Shown piece after piece: positions 20,001 to 28,900 of a stretch of 64,000 bases of DNA. This stretch comes from Ustilago trichophora. Lineage: Eukaryota; Basidiomycota; Ustilaginomycetes; Ustilaginales; Ustilaginaceae. Below the pieces are notes generated by a model, which did no database searches, was not told where the DNA came from, and saw nothing but the letters and a program-made list of their open reading frames with translations. The position numbers and the translations under genes were made by a program. Within the stretch, counting starts at the first letter, position 1. Every line of letters starts with the position of its first letter. The stretch is taken from contig OOIN01000012.1 in assembly GCA_900323505.1 (NCBI GenBank), forward strand, positions 682,001-746,000. The letters are read 5' to 3'.

Positions 20001-22512
20001 CCGAATAGATGTAGTGCAGCAAGAAGAGTGCCGAGACCAGGCTGCAATTTGACAGAGTCAGGATCGAGACACACTTGCTGATGCAAGTCGTGGTCATCTT
20101 GATGCCTTGGGGCAAGCCTTCCTTGGCGTTTGAATCCTGCAGCGCCTTACGCAAAGCAGGTATTCTCGCACCAAGGATGATCTTGTGGACAGGCAAATAA
20201 TGGCCATCAGCGATGAGGAAAGCGTCGCAACCGAATGGCGGGGTGAGGTTGTGAGGACCGTAGAATGCTTTCCTCCTTCCAGCCGTTGTGGCAGTTTGAG
20301 ACTCTGGCGCAGCAGCTTCTCCAGTTTGTCCGCCTTCGACTTGGTTGGCGTCGGACCCCGAGACAATCCTGCCCGCAGCCCAGCGTTTGGCAGCTTCCAT
20401 AATAAGCAAAGCCATCTTGACATACTTGCCCGCGTCTGTCAACCTTTTGCTCGCTTGGTCGCCGCGCTCGTCTTCCGAGTCGCTGTCGGGATCTGCTTCG
20501 CTGCGAACATCGGAGATCTCGACCACTTCAGACGTGATGCCCTTTTCTCTTTCGCCGTCTTGGCTCAAAGTCTGCACCTTGAGATGAGGAAGCAAGTCGC
20601 GGAGCGCCTCTTCGACAGTCCTGCCCTTGACGCGGACTTCCGGCAAGCTCGGATCCGCCTTGATGGCGGCTAAAGCACCACTTTCGCTGGTTGCAACCTT
20701 GACAACACGCTGCAGGTAAGGAATCTGTTGGAACTTGAAATTCTTGCCTCCTCCGCCCTTGCCTCCTGTGTCACTACGACGGGGACGAACGAAACAATGT
20801 CCACTCTCGGTACACAAGATGACGGATCCGTCCGCTCCAATTGCCACATCTCGCACTGCAGTGAACTTCTTGCGAACAGACCACAAGAGTTGGGGCTTCG
20901 GGGCCAACTGTGCCGCCGAAGACTTGGCCGCTGACGCACTCGAGGCCGAAGCTCGTCCAGGAGTACCTCCATTGCCGTACTCAGACGGATGCTCGAGGTT
21001 AAAGGTGAAAAGATCGCCCATATCACTGAGTGCGGAGAAGGTATTGCCACTACTCGACAACTTGGAGATAAGCGTCTTCGGTTGCACCTGCCTGGGCCTG
21101 AAAACAGAGATGCTGCTCGAGAAACGGGCAAGGGGGAAATTGATGCGGAAGTGTGTATCATTGTGCCATACAAAGACATCACCACCCTCCATGAGACAAG
21201 CTGTACCGAAATCGGAAGCTGCGACCTGCTGAATGCCTGCGCCTGCTGCTAGCGCCGTCACTTTACGTGGCTGCACTTGAACGGCTGTTCCGCTCCTGTC
21301 GTAGCCAAGCTGACCGGTATTGGTACCCCACGTGTATAGGCCTTCGGATGTGAAGACAGCCGAGTGAAGCTTGCTGCATGCTGCACCGAGAACGACCTCC
21401 TTCTTGAGAGGGCCGACGATGCGTCTTGGTGTGATTTGGATATCGAGCTCGGCGGTCTGCGCCGAGGTTGCAGGCTGACCAAAAGTGACACCAGCACCTC
21501 CAAGCTTGCCCGAAGTAGAGGCCACTGTACCTAGACCTTGCTCTATTGTGTATCCGAGTTGTGCAAATCGGTTGAGACCGAATGAGTAGACGGCGCCCGA
21601 GTCCGTGATGATGAGGGTGTGATCCTGAGCAACAGCAACGGAGCGCGCCGTTTCGTTGAAGTCCTTGAGCGGCTCGAACGAAGTTTGGGTCTGGGGCGAT
21701 CGACCGAGACGACCGTTGCTGCCAAGACCGCAAACCCAGACATTGGAAACTTTTTGATCGGTCAAAACAACAGTGTGAAGACGGCTCATGGCTACATCCT
21801 TGATGCCAATGCGGTCGAATTTTTTGCCAGCAGGTAAAGACGCTCTGAAAGCATCTTGTGTGGATTGAGACGCATTCTGGCGTAGCGTGATCTTGTCCGG
21901 TAGCTGTCGATCATCTCCATCGCCAAGACCGAGATTGTAGTTGCGGTTGGATCCCCAAGTGAAGAGCTGCGTCAAGGTGCGTGAATGATGATGGCGTGTA
22001 GGGTCGAAGGAGAGTGCGTCTGCGGGAGGATTCGTGCCTGCGACGGTGGAGTTGTAGAGGTCGAAAGCGGTGAGACCCTCAAAATCCTTGACTCGCAGGT
22101 CGAGATCGGTCCTTTTGAGTAGGATGATGGCAGTTTGTAAGTTGGCAGCATAGAGCGCACGATGGAGCGCCGTGTATCCGCTCTCTCCATCTTGCAAGTT
22201 GACGTTGACGCTTGGATGGGCCAGGATGGCATTCAAATAGCTGACACTCCAGGGCTCTGTGCTAGAGGCGATGTGATGAAGGACGGTACGGCCGAGATGA
22301 TCGCGTCGGTTGACTTCTGCAGGCGGACATGGGCCTGTGTGCTCCTTGTAGCTGTGAGGTGATTTGGAGAAGGCGGCGGCACCTGCGCCATACGAGCCAG
22401 TTTGGTTGACTTGAGTGGCGTTGGACTTGTCGGAGGGGGAGCCTTTGAGTACGGCGCGGAATCTTTGTAGATCGCGGACATGCCAGCAATCCAATAGGGT
22501 AGGGGCGACCAT
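17083..22512 (-). CDS. IBTK-like ankyrin-RCC1-BTB-BTB protein, probable CUL3 adaptor
   Basis: One uninterrupted frame from the ATG at 22512 gives 1809 residues. In order it shows ankyrin repeats (about 60-160; HLGRTVLHHIAS, GYTALHRALYAANLQTA), RCC1 blades (about 180-605; FTWGSNRNYNLGLGDGDD, YSFGLNRFAQLGY, YTWGTNTGQLGYD), a first BTB domain near 760 (DAFLIADGHYLPVHKIIL) and a second near 920 (NDVLLRLEDRTVPAHSVILR). A long disordered Ser/Pro tail follows, containing a charged coiled coil at about 1545-1605 (EERRKEEQKQAEEFEKWFAE) and ending in a Pro-Ala repeat coded by hexanucleotide repeats near 17170-17205. This order matches animal IBTK, a substrate adaptor of the CUL3 ubiquitin ligase. The role here is inferred from that architecture. 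The protein is longer than human IBTK (1353) because of its tail. Confidence 0.85.
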   Translation of the reverse strand: MVAPTLLDCWHVRDLQRFRAVLKGSPSDKSNATQVNQTGSYGAGAAAFSKSPHSYKEHTGPCPPAEVNRRDHLGRTVLHHIASSTEPWSVSYLNAILAHPSVNVNLQDGESGYTALHRALYAANLQTAIILLKRTDLDLRVKDFEGLTAFDLYNSTVAGTNPPADALSFDPTRHHHSRTLTQLFTWGSNRNYNLGLGDGDDRQLPDKITLRQNASQSTQDAFRASLPAGKKFDRIGIKDVAMSRLHTVVLTDQKVSNVWVCGLGSNGRLGRSPQTQTSFEPLKDFNETARSVAVAQDHTLIITDSGAVYSFGLNRFAQLGYTIEQGLGTVASTSGKLGGAGVTFGQPATSAQTAELDIQITPRRIVGPLKKEVVLGAACSKLHSAVFTSEGLYTWGTNTGQLGYDRSGTAVQVQPRKVTALAAGAGIQQVAASDFGTACLMEGGDVFVWHNDTHFRINFPLARFSSSISVFRPRQVQPKTLISKLSSSGNTFSALSDMGDLFTFNLEHPSEYGNGGTPGRASASSASAAKSSAAQLAPKPQLLWSVRKKFTAVRDVAIGADGSVILCTESGHCFVRPRRSDTGGKGGGGKNFKFQQIPYLQRVVKVATSESGALAAIKADPSLPEVRVKGRTVEEALRDLLPHLKVQTLSQDGEREKGITSEVVEISDVRSEADPDSDSEDERGDQASKRLTDAGKYVKMALLIMEAAKRWAAGRIVSGSDANQVEGGQTGEAAAPESQTATTAGRRKAFYGPHNLTPPFGCDAFLIADGHYLPVHKIILGARIPALRKALQDSNAKEGLPQGIKMTTTCISKCVSILTLSNCSLVSALFLLHYIYSDDLPPIWVASVGLIIDKELKAAKIDRTRVQDEIRTIAERLGLSSLAASVKASMPRQPEPSLRENMLELFNSYVDVDATEAQETRSFNDVLLRLEDRTVPAHSVILRRSPFFAALFQPHWTAGRWDSQNVITLNLSHLRWEVARIVLMHLYTDNGETLFTGCDADRSLEQYMDFLVEVMAAANELLLDKLKLVVSSLLRKRILAHTVGAVMTEADFYKADQLKDITMNYCTKSMEALLEGGRLNELDYGMLRALTVYVRQKQDEKLHRSFAEDRLAALVEKHREFYDDLDIPPPSLHLVVNKVRAKKASAAGVKSPPLFAQDSNRRRSSSRFGVASPTSPDALRPIGASISQRAMTDDASEMFSMDEEDLSTPRKDSSARAQGSPWAVLPQVAHLSLDDPIDKDSPSRPWKSRTVEAERKQAVGDSSASPAIRPADAPSDLRSIMAREQQRQQQQSAVPHLSNATTPSGSGTSTPVQKSATSGFELSPINVANTRLSQKERKRQQQEAGLAAAAAAAAPAPARSGSVSSPWKLGSSPPAASSPWSLKAAATTAMALSTSHEGTPPLSSTLNGRRPSAAPLQSGTAGQGSRPSISDASPTPANSMGPTYNPTRMGSKTVPKRISSNSNEPAWAMPAVAPPLGSFGTSPSAAPPTVSTGRAIRSEAERGPSSNLQRSLLGVNVASVSRSSSEAPRTGSATLPASPAQMTFAQIQEQQRMAIEAEQETIRQAAAARRSFLDIQEEERKAEERRKEEQKQAEEFEKWFAEESKRMQKQNNKTAKPNASGAPSSGKGKGQKKPAKQVLKDQASTKTKPNQDAAQFANGSSGSAKAKAQNGGKKGGGVGKAGGKQANGAPADADGTPSKKRPNGEGGIKSSPKSNDKSSGGRGKIGQSNSSKPGAPASGSNSNGNSTANGESKTAGSTQHNLPPKPTPVLAPAPAPAPAPAPAPAPAAAAAAAAASLSAAAPTFTPRQG

Positions 22513-24109
22513 GCAAGGAGAAAGCGATACCCTAGATCGGGGTATCACCCGCTTGCAAGTCGATCAAGATCTCGCTCTTGGCGCGAGACTTTGTCGCCTT
22601 CCAAGTGGGATTGACTCTGTGGGACACTGATGTAGTGTCCGTCAAGAGTCGAGGAGGGGAAGGATACTGCGGAAGCAATCCGAGAGCGACACTGAGAGAT
22701 TCGCACACGTCTTGAGAAGTGAGCGTCGATGGGACTGGATCGACGTGGCGATTCTGGTCCTTTGATCTGCGCTATGGGAAGGAGATTCGTGGCTCGGAAA
22801 GGTACCGAAGCTGCGAAAGCAGTGACTTTTGAACGAGCTGAATATGACTGTGGGATCTTTTTACGGTTCAGATGCCTGCAGCTGAAGAAAGTTGTGATAG
22901 TCGATGAGATGGGCGGCGAAAGCTGTATAGTTGCCAGCAGATGTAGTGTGACGGCGTCGGTGTAATGCCGACTTTTCTAACGGTGAAGCCGCTGCGAGGA
23001 CTCGGTCTTGTCAGCTTGTGTTCGGATGTGCCGATCGCCAGGAGCGAGGATGGTGGGTTTTGCAAGCTGATCAAGGTGCTATAACTTGTAAGAAACGACG
23101 TCGTGAATGTCGTAGACGCAGGTCCCAGAACTCGAGCTGCAGCTGCGGTCACCAATAAGTGGAGTCGGCCAAAAGGAGGTCTGTGTGGGCAGCGGCAAAT
23201 TCTCGACACAAGCGGTTGGCTCAGCAGCTCTCTTCTTACTGTACCCACACACACACACACACACTCTCTCTCTCTCTTTCGCTCAGTTGCAGCGTGGCGA
23301 ACAAAAATGAATTTTTCTTGAAATCGACTTGTGTGTGTGTGTGGCTGAAGATGCTCTTGTCGGATTGGCCGAGCACGTTGCCATTGCTGTTGGACCCTGG
23401 CTGACACCGCGACACCGCGACACCGGCTTCTGATGGCTCACCGCATGCACACTATCGTTCAAGTTGAAGCACGGATGAAATCAATCCTCCTCTTGGATTC
23501 TCCTCTTGGAGCATACAGCACTGCTAAACGCCCGATTGCGTCTCAAGGAGATTCTTGAGTCGCAATGAAACCCCGAATACGTTGGCAGTGCTTCGATGCT
23601 CGAACGGCTCTCAGAAGAATTCGCTACGTCTCGCGTAAAGCATTTCCAATCGCGGTCATTGCCTACGCCGCAAAGAAAGCGCTGCAGCTTCAAAACCATA
23701 TCGAGCTCCTCCTCCACTCTATGTGGCCTTGTGTGTATCGAGTTGGGAGAGATCTCGCACAGTGTCATCCAAAGACTGAGTCCATGAGCCCCAGGTGATG
23801 CTTGGAAGGTCCGCCGGCGGGGGCGCGTATGTTACGTCTATGCATTTCAACCAGATTTAGTGCTTCTCCAGATTCCGGTCCCTGAGCATCGCTTTAACGC
23901 ACATACACGCGCGTGCCTTGAGCAGTTCACAGACACAACCCTGCAGCTTCGGACCCTATCTCGTGATATTACACATCGCAACCTCATCATCATCATCATC
24001 ATCATCATCATCGTTCCTCGGACTCAATCCGCATGCTGACTAGGGAACGCCACCACCACTGCTTCTGCCTTCGTTCTTTGTAGGCCATTGTAGAGCGAGT
24101 TTAGACACG
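22513..24109. other. Divergent 1.6 kb intergenic region
   Basis: I see no gene. The region holds the promoters of the IBTK-like gene (minus) and the 553-residue gene (plus), a CA/TC-rich tract near 23244-23280, three tandem copies of an eight-base GACACCGC unit near 23403-23426, and a CAT repeat near 23985. Confidence 0.5.
23985..24012. repeat. (CAT)9 microsatellite
   Basis: About nine CAT units lie roughly 100 bases upstream of the ATG at 24110, so probably in the promoter or 5' leader of that gene. Confidence 0.85.
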
Positions 24110-25771
24110 ATGGCCGCCTCCACCTCGTCTTCGATCCTCAACCATGGTGACAGCACCATCTCTCCATCGGCAGCTTCTTCCATCGCCGGATCATCCACCC
24201 TCTACTCGACCTCCTCCTCGGCCGCCCTCCACACCACATCAACTGTACCTTCCACCTCTTTGAGCGGCACAGACCACCTTCGCGATGTCTTCAATAGACG
24301 TATCCATAGCCTTGTCTATCTCAAACGCTCCCTCCAAGGCCAACGAACTTGGTTCTCCACCATTCAGCTCAACACAACCGAGCTCACCTCTACCTTTGAC
24401 AACGACCGCATGCACAGACGCACCCTTCGCTACTTTCTCCTCGGTCTCAGCCTCTCCAGCATCCTTGAAATCGCTAACCCCAGTGACATGGCCCGAGCCA
24501 TCGTCTCCCTCATCAACGAGCTCGACAGCTACACCGACGACAACATCCTCGCGCTCACAAGCAGCACAGGTGCCGTCAACTTTGGCACACAACGTCCCAG
24601 AATGCGCAGCTTCTTCAAGTCCGGCAAGCAAACTTTGAAAAGATCAACAGCCGCACAGGCCATCACCGAATTCGGCACCTTGGACTCAAACATGGCTCCA
24701 GCATCGACCTTTGCTGCCAACGAGCAAAACTCTTACATGATGGCACCCAACATTCCCTTTCAACTCGACTTTTTTCAAACTTTCTTCACCCTCTGCGACA
24801 TGTTGACCGAGATATACTACAAGATGCTCTCGTTCCTGCCCAAAGAGCTGGCACATGGGGCGGATGCCGGGAGCAGCTTTGGCACGTTCCCACGAGCCGC
24901 ATCTCCTCCCACATCAGCATCGGGATACACGAGCCAGGAACATGATCGTACAGGTAGCATCAGCCAAGCCTTCTCCGCCGCTTACGATAATTACAGTGAT
25001 GCAAACGACAGATCAGGATTGCAGAGCTCTACGCCAGCCATCAGTGGTATGACTCAAGAACTGCTTCTCAAAGCCGACGCCAAGATCAAAAAGACCATCC
25101 ACGCCCAAGTCAAAGACATTGACGTCTTCGCGCGCCAGACGATCAAGGATGAACTGTCCTCATTGGATCCTTTGATGAAGGATCTCGGCATCGACAGTGT
25201 TGGAACCAGCAATTCTGCTTTCCATTCATCCAATGGCGTCGTAAGCACTGCAGCATCGACAAAACCAACACCTGTCGGCGGGTTACCTTCATCCTCGACC
25301 ACTTCCTTACCATTTGGATTCAACAGTCAGACAAGCTCAATCGCATCGCACTCCCCAGCACCCACCACTACCGCCAACACCAGCACATCCTCGAAACTCT
25401 CTGGTTTCGTCTCCAGCTCTGGTCTACCCTCCCATTTCCGCAGACCCAAAGATACCACCACCACGAGGGCATCCCAAGATTCGACCCATCACGGACATCA
25501 TCAATTCCACCTGGCCTCTATGAGTGCGGGTGGTAGTAACAAGTCTCCCATTGATGAAAGTGGTGATAGCATATCGGCGGCTGGTGGAGGTGGGGGGATT
25601 GGCTCTTTGATTCGGTCAAGATCAGGAAGGTTAAGAAGGGTGATGAGCGGTGAAGCTCGACCGCCGTCATCTCATGGGCAAGGGAGTGCAAGTAGTGCAA
25701 CGCCAACGTCAGAATCTGCACTTCCGACTCATCCGACCGGGTCGGGTGTGTCACCTACCAAAGAAGGTTGA
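24110..25771 (+). CDS. Unrecognised helical protein with long disordered tail
   Basis: A single exon of 553 residues starts in an acceptable context (ACACGATGG). I do not recognise the family with confidence. After about 55 Ser/Thr-rich residues comes a compact, probably all-helical domain (about 58-150; LRDVFNRRIHSLVYLKRSLQ, RRTLRYFLLGLSLSSILEIA). A second conserved-looking helical block follows near 220-250 (FQLDFFQTFFTLCDMLTEIY), with a third at about 310-365 (KADAKIKKTIHAQVKDIDVF). The rest is Ser/Thr/Gly-rich and probably disordered, with basic patches such as RSRSGRLRRVMSGEARP. There is no signal peptide and no clear membrane segment. The folded blocks and clean codon use argue that it is real and shared among fungi. 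Confidence 0.8.
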   Translation: MAASTSSSILNHGDSTISPSAASSIAGSSTLYSTSSSAALHTTSTVPSTSLSGTDHLRDVFNRRIHSLVYLKRSLQGQRTWFSTIQLNTTELTSTFDNDRMHRRTLRYFLLGLSLSSILEIANPSDMARAIVSLINELDSYTDDNILALTSSTGAVNFGTQRPRMRSFFKSGKQTLKRSTAAQAITEFGTLDSNMAPASTFAANEQNSYMMAPNIPFQLDFFQTFFTLCDMLTEIYYKMLSFLPKELAHGADAGSSFGTFPRAASPPTSASGYTSQEHDRTGSISQAFSAAYDNYSDANDRSGLQSSTPAISGMTQELLLKADAKIKKTIHAQVKDIDVFARQTIKDELSSLDPLMKDLGIDSVGTSNSAFHSSNGVVSTAASTKPTPVGGLPSSSTTSLPFGFNSQTSSIASHSPAPTTTANTSTSSKLSGFVSSSGLPSHFRRPKDTTTTRASQDSTHHGHHQFHLASMSAGGSNKSPIDESGDSISAAGGGGGIGSLIRSRSGRLRRVMSGEARPPSSHGQGSASSATPTSESALPTHPTGSGVSPTKEG

Positions 25772-25976
25772 AAGAGATACATATTGCTGGAACGATATCG
25801 ATACAATGTGTGCCAAATGGACGGTCACGAAGCGTCAATTAGTCATGCTGTCTTTCATACAAGATCACGCTGCCACTTGCGTGGTTTGGACTCAGCACAC
25901 GTTATCCTTATCAACGCACCGATCCTCGGATCTGATTTCTGAACAGCAATACAGTACATTATCACAAATTGCCAAT

Positions 25977-28900
25977 CTAACCGCTCTTAACCTTCTTATT
26001 CGACCCTCCTCCTCCTGTACTACTGGCGCCGTTGGCAGGGGTAACCGACAATTTGCGCTTGGCTCCCGCACCCGCACCCGCACCCGCACCCGCACCTGCT
26101 TTATCGCCACCACTACCGCTAGCGGCACTTACACCAGCCTGCTGTTTAGCATGACCAAACTCTCTCTTGTAATACCCTTCGAATCCTTTTGCGATGTCAA
26201 CGATTGCCATGTCGGCGGCATTGAAAGTGTAGCAATTTTTCAACATCAGTTTGACGTCTGCATCGAAAGCTGCAAACGAGTCGTACTTGTCGCTTTTCAA
26301 CTTGCTCTCTATGAGGCTGAGATCGCGTGCATCTTTGCGAGGGATAACGTCAAAGTATGTCGGAATGCCGAGGGCAACGGGATCGACGGGTTCACGGAAG
26401 ATCAAAGACGACTGATGCGTCTTGAGTCGATTGACAAGCCCAACCAGCGCACGCTTCTCGTTGGCTTCCAAACGAGGGGTCACCGTCTTGGCCCACTCTT
26501 TGCGCCAAAGTTTCTCGAGCTCGTCCGCGTGCTGACAGGGTTCCGTACCAGGTGGGTTGAACTGGCGACAATTGGCAAGAATGAGCTCCATGTCGGCCGC
26601 AAAGTCGCCCATCGTTGCATAGGCTGCTTGGTTGACTTTCTTGTCCATCGTGCTCAGATCCATAGGCTCTTTGATCTCGTCCAGATAAGTTGGAAGACCG
26701 TCACGGATCGGATCGACAGGATAACGGAAGAAGATCGAAAAGGGCGACTTCTTGATCACCTGCAATAGCACTTTGCACTTTTTGCCGCTCATAGGGATGG
26801 TAGCGGTAGCACCGACGGGATCCTTCTCGGCCCACTTGGCAATGTCCTTAGAGGAAGATCCAGCTGAAGATGCAGAGGCAGCAGCAGTGCCGTTTGAAAG
26901 TGGTGCAGAAGCTGCGGCCGTATTTGAAGACTTGCTCTTCTTGGAATTCAGAGATGCTGCGGGCGCTGCTGCTGGAGATGCCCGCACCGGCGTGGCAGCG
27001 GCAGCAACCGTGGCAGGCGACGGAGACATGGCTGCCCTTGCCGAGCTTGCAGACAACTTGACGGGCTTCGCTTTGCTTGCCTTGGGCACGCTTTCTCCCA
27101 ATGCCTCCAGGATGTCGTCGTCGACACTCTGCGGAGTTGAGTCCCTGGCCACAGCAGGTAGTGCCGGAGGCGGCGTCGCCGGCACAGCAGATTCGCTGTC
27201 GTTGCTCTTCTTCAGCTTGATCAGCGGCTTTTTCAGCTTGAGCGTTGTCGATGAAGGTGAAGAGGCAGGTGCGGGAGACGGTTCGGGAGCAGGCAATCTT
27301 GGCTTGGGCGTCGGTGTGGTGACGGCGGGCGACTCCTCGCCAGCGGGTTTCGTCTTAACCTTGAACTTGAGCGAAAGCTTGGCAGGGGCAGCACTTGGAG
27401 TTGAAGCTTCCCTGACAGCGCCGTTGCCTGTTGTGCTCGAGGTCGATGGCGCAGCAGCTGGTAATTCGTCTGGTTTCGCCGGCGAAGAACGATCGGGCGT
27501 GTCCGATGCGACAGCGTTCTGTTCGTTGATGAGCGCTGCATCCTGGGCCGCCTTTTGTCGTGCAGCCGACTGCTCGAGCGTCTTCTCCATTCTGCTCCAT
27601 AGTGGACCAAATACTTTCTCAAGACCAACTGCCTGCTTGTGTGCGTACGCTTTCGGGTCGGGCGTGAACGTCTTTGCGTTACGAATCATGAGCTCGAAGT
27701 CGCCGCGCAACTCGTGTCGGTCCTTGTACTGGCCGCTATCGAGCTTGTTGAGGATAGATCCCAGATCCATAGGTTCCTTGATAATGTCGAAGTAATCGAC
27801 GGCCTGATCACGCACGGGATCGACGGGATTGAGGAAAATGGCGGCGTGCTTGCTCTGCATGAGCTTCTTGAGCGTGTTCCTGCATGCGGTCAAGTCGGCG
27901 AAAGACATGCCCGAGGCCTGTCCAGGCGCAAGCGGCTTGATCTTCTTAGGCTTGATCTTCTTCCTATCAGCCGACGACTCGGCATGCTTCGGCTTCTCTG
28001 GGGTCTCGAAAGCAACGCGAGGACCGTTGGTCGCTGCTGCAGAAGAAGGAGTCTTGGGCAACGGCTCGTCGCCGGCCGTAACAGGGCTGGGACGGACGAG
28101 CTTGATTTTGGAGATGGAGGGAGACTCGAGAGCGCCAGCGTCGATGGCAGACTGGGCGCTGGGCATCCTGACGCGAAGCTGCACCTTGTGCTGCAAGGGC
28201 AGATCTTTCTCCTCAGCAGGTCGGAAGAGCAGCTCTCCGAGCTTGAGCATTGCCCAACGTGCTTCAACATCGACACTCGGTGCCAGCAGCGCCGACAGAA
28301 AGCCTTCGCGAACACCGGCTGATCGTCCAATCTCCTTCTTCAGAGTCTTCAACATGGCTTCGAGTTGGGCATCTCGCGCCTTTTCAGCTGCATTGACATG
28401 GCCGCTGTCCTCTTCAATCAAGAGGGCCTCCGGACCGCGCAAGCCTCCCCCTCCGAAAACGCCGGTGCTCATCGCCACCGCCAGCCCCTCGCAAAGCGCT
28501 CGCGCCAGCGCGCGCTTGACAGTCCGGCTCTCATCGAGCCGCAAGAGCGCGAAACAGTAGCGGGCAATGATGCGATGGTCCAGGTTGCCGACTAGCAATA
28601 GACAATTCAACGCCGCGACGCGAACGGGGGTGAAATTGCCTTGACGCGTGTAAGTGAAGAACAGCTGCAGGTCCTTTGGCTTGAGGTTGGCTAGCATCAT
28701 GGCCACTTGGAAGTCGAGCGACGCCAGCGTGATGACGTTGTGGTACGACGGCACGAGGCGATCGAGCTCTTGCAAACGCTCCACCTCGGCGATGGCGTGT
28801 GCCAGCAAGAAGTTTTCTTCGTTGGCCATTTCGTTGTCCTGCGTGACGGCCATCGCCGAGTCGACGGGAATGAAAGCACTGGCCAGAGCATTGATGGCTC

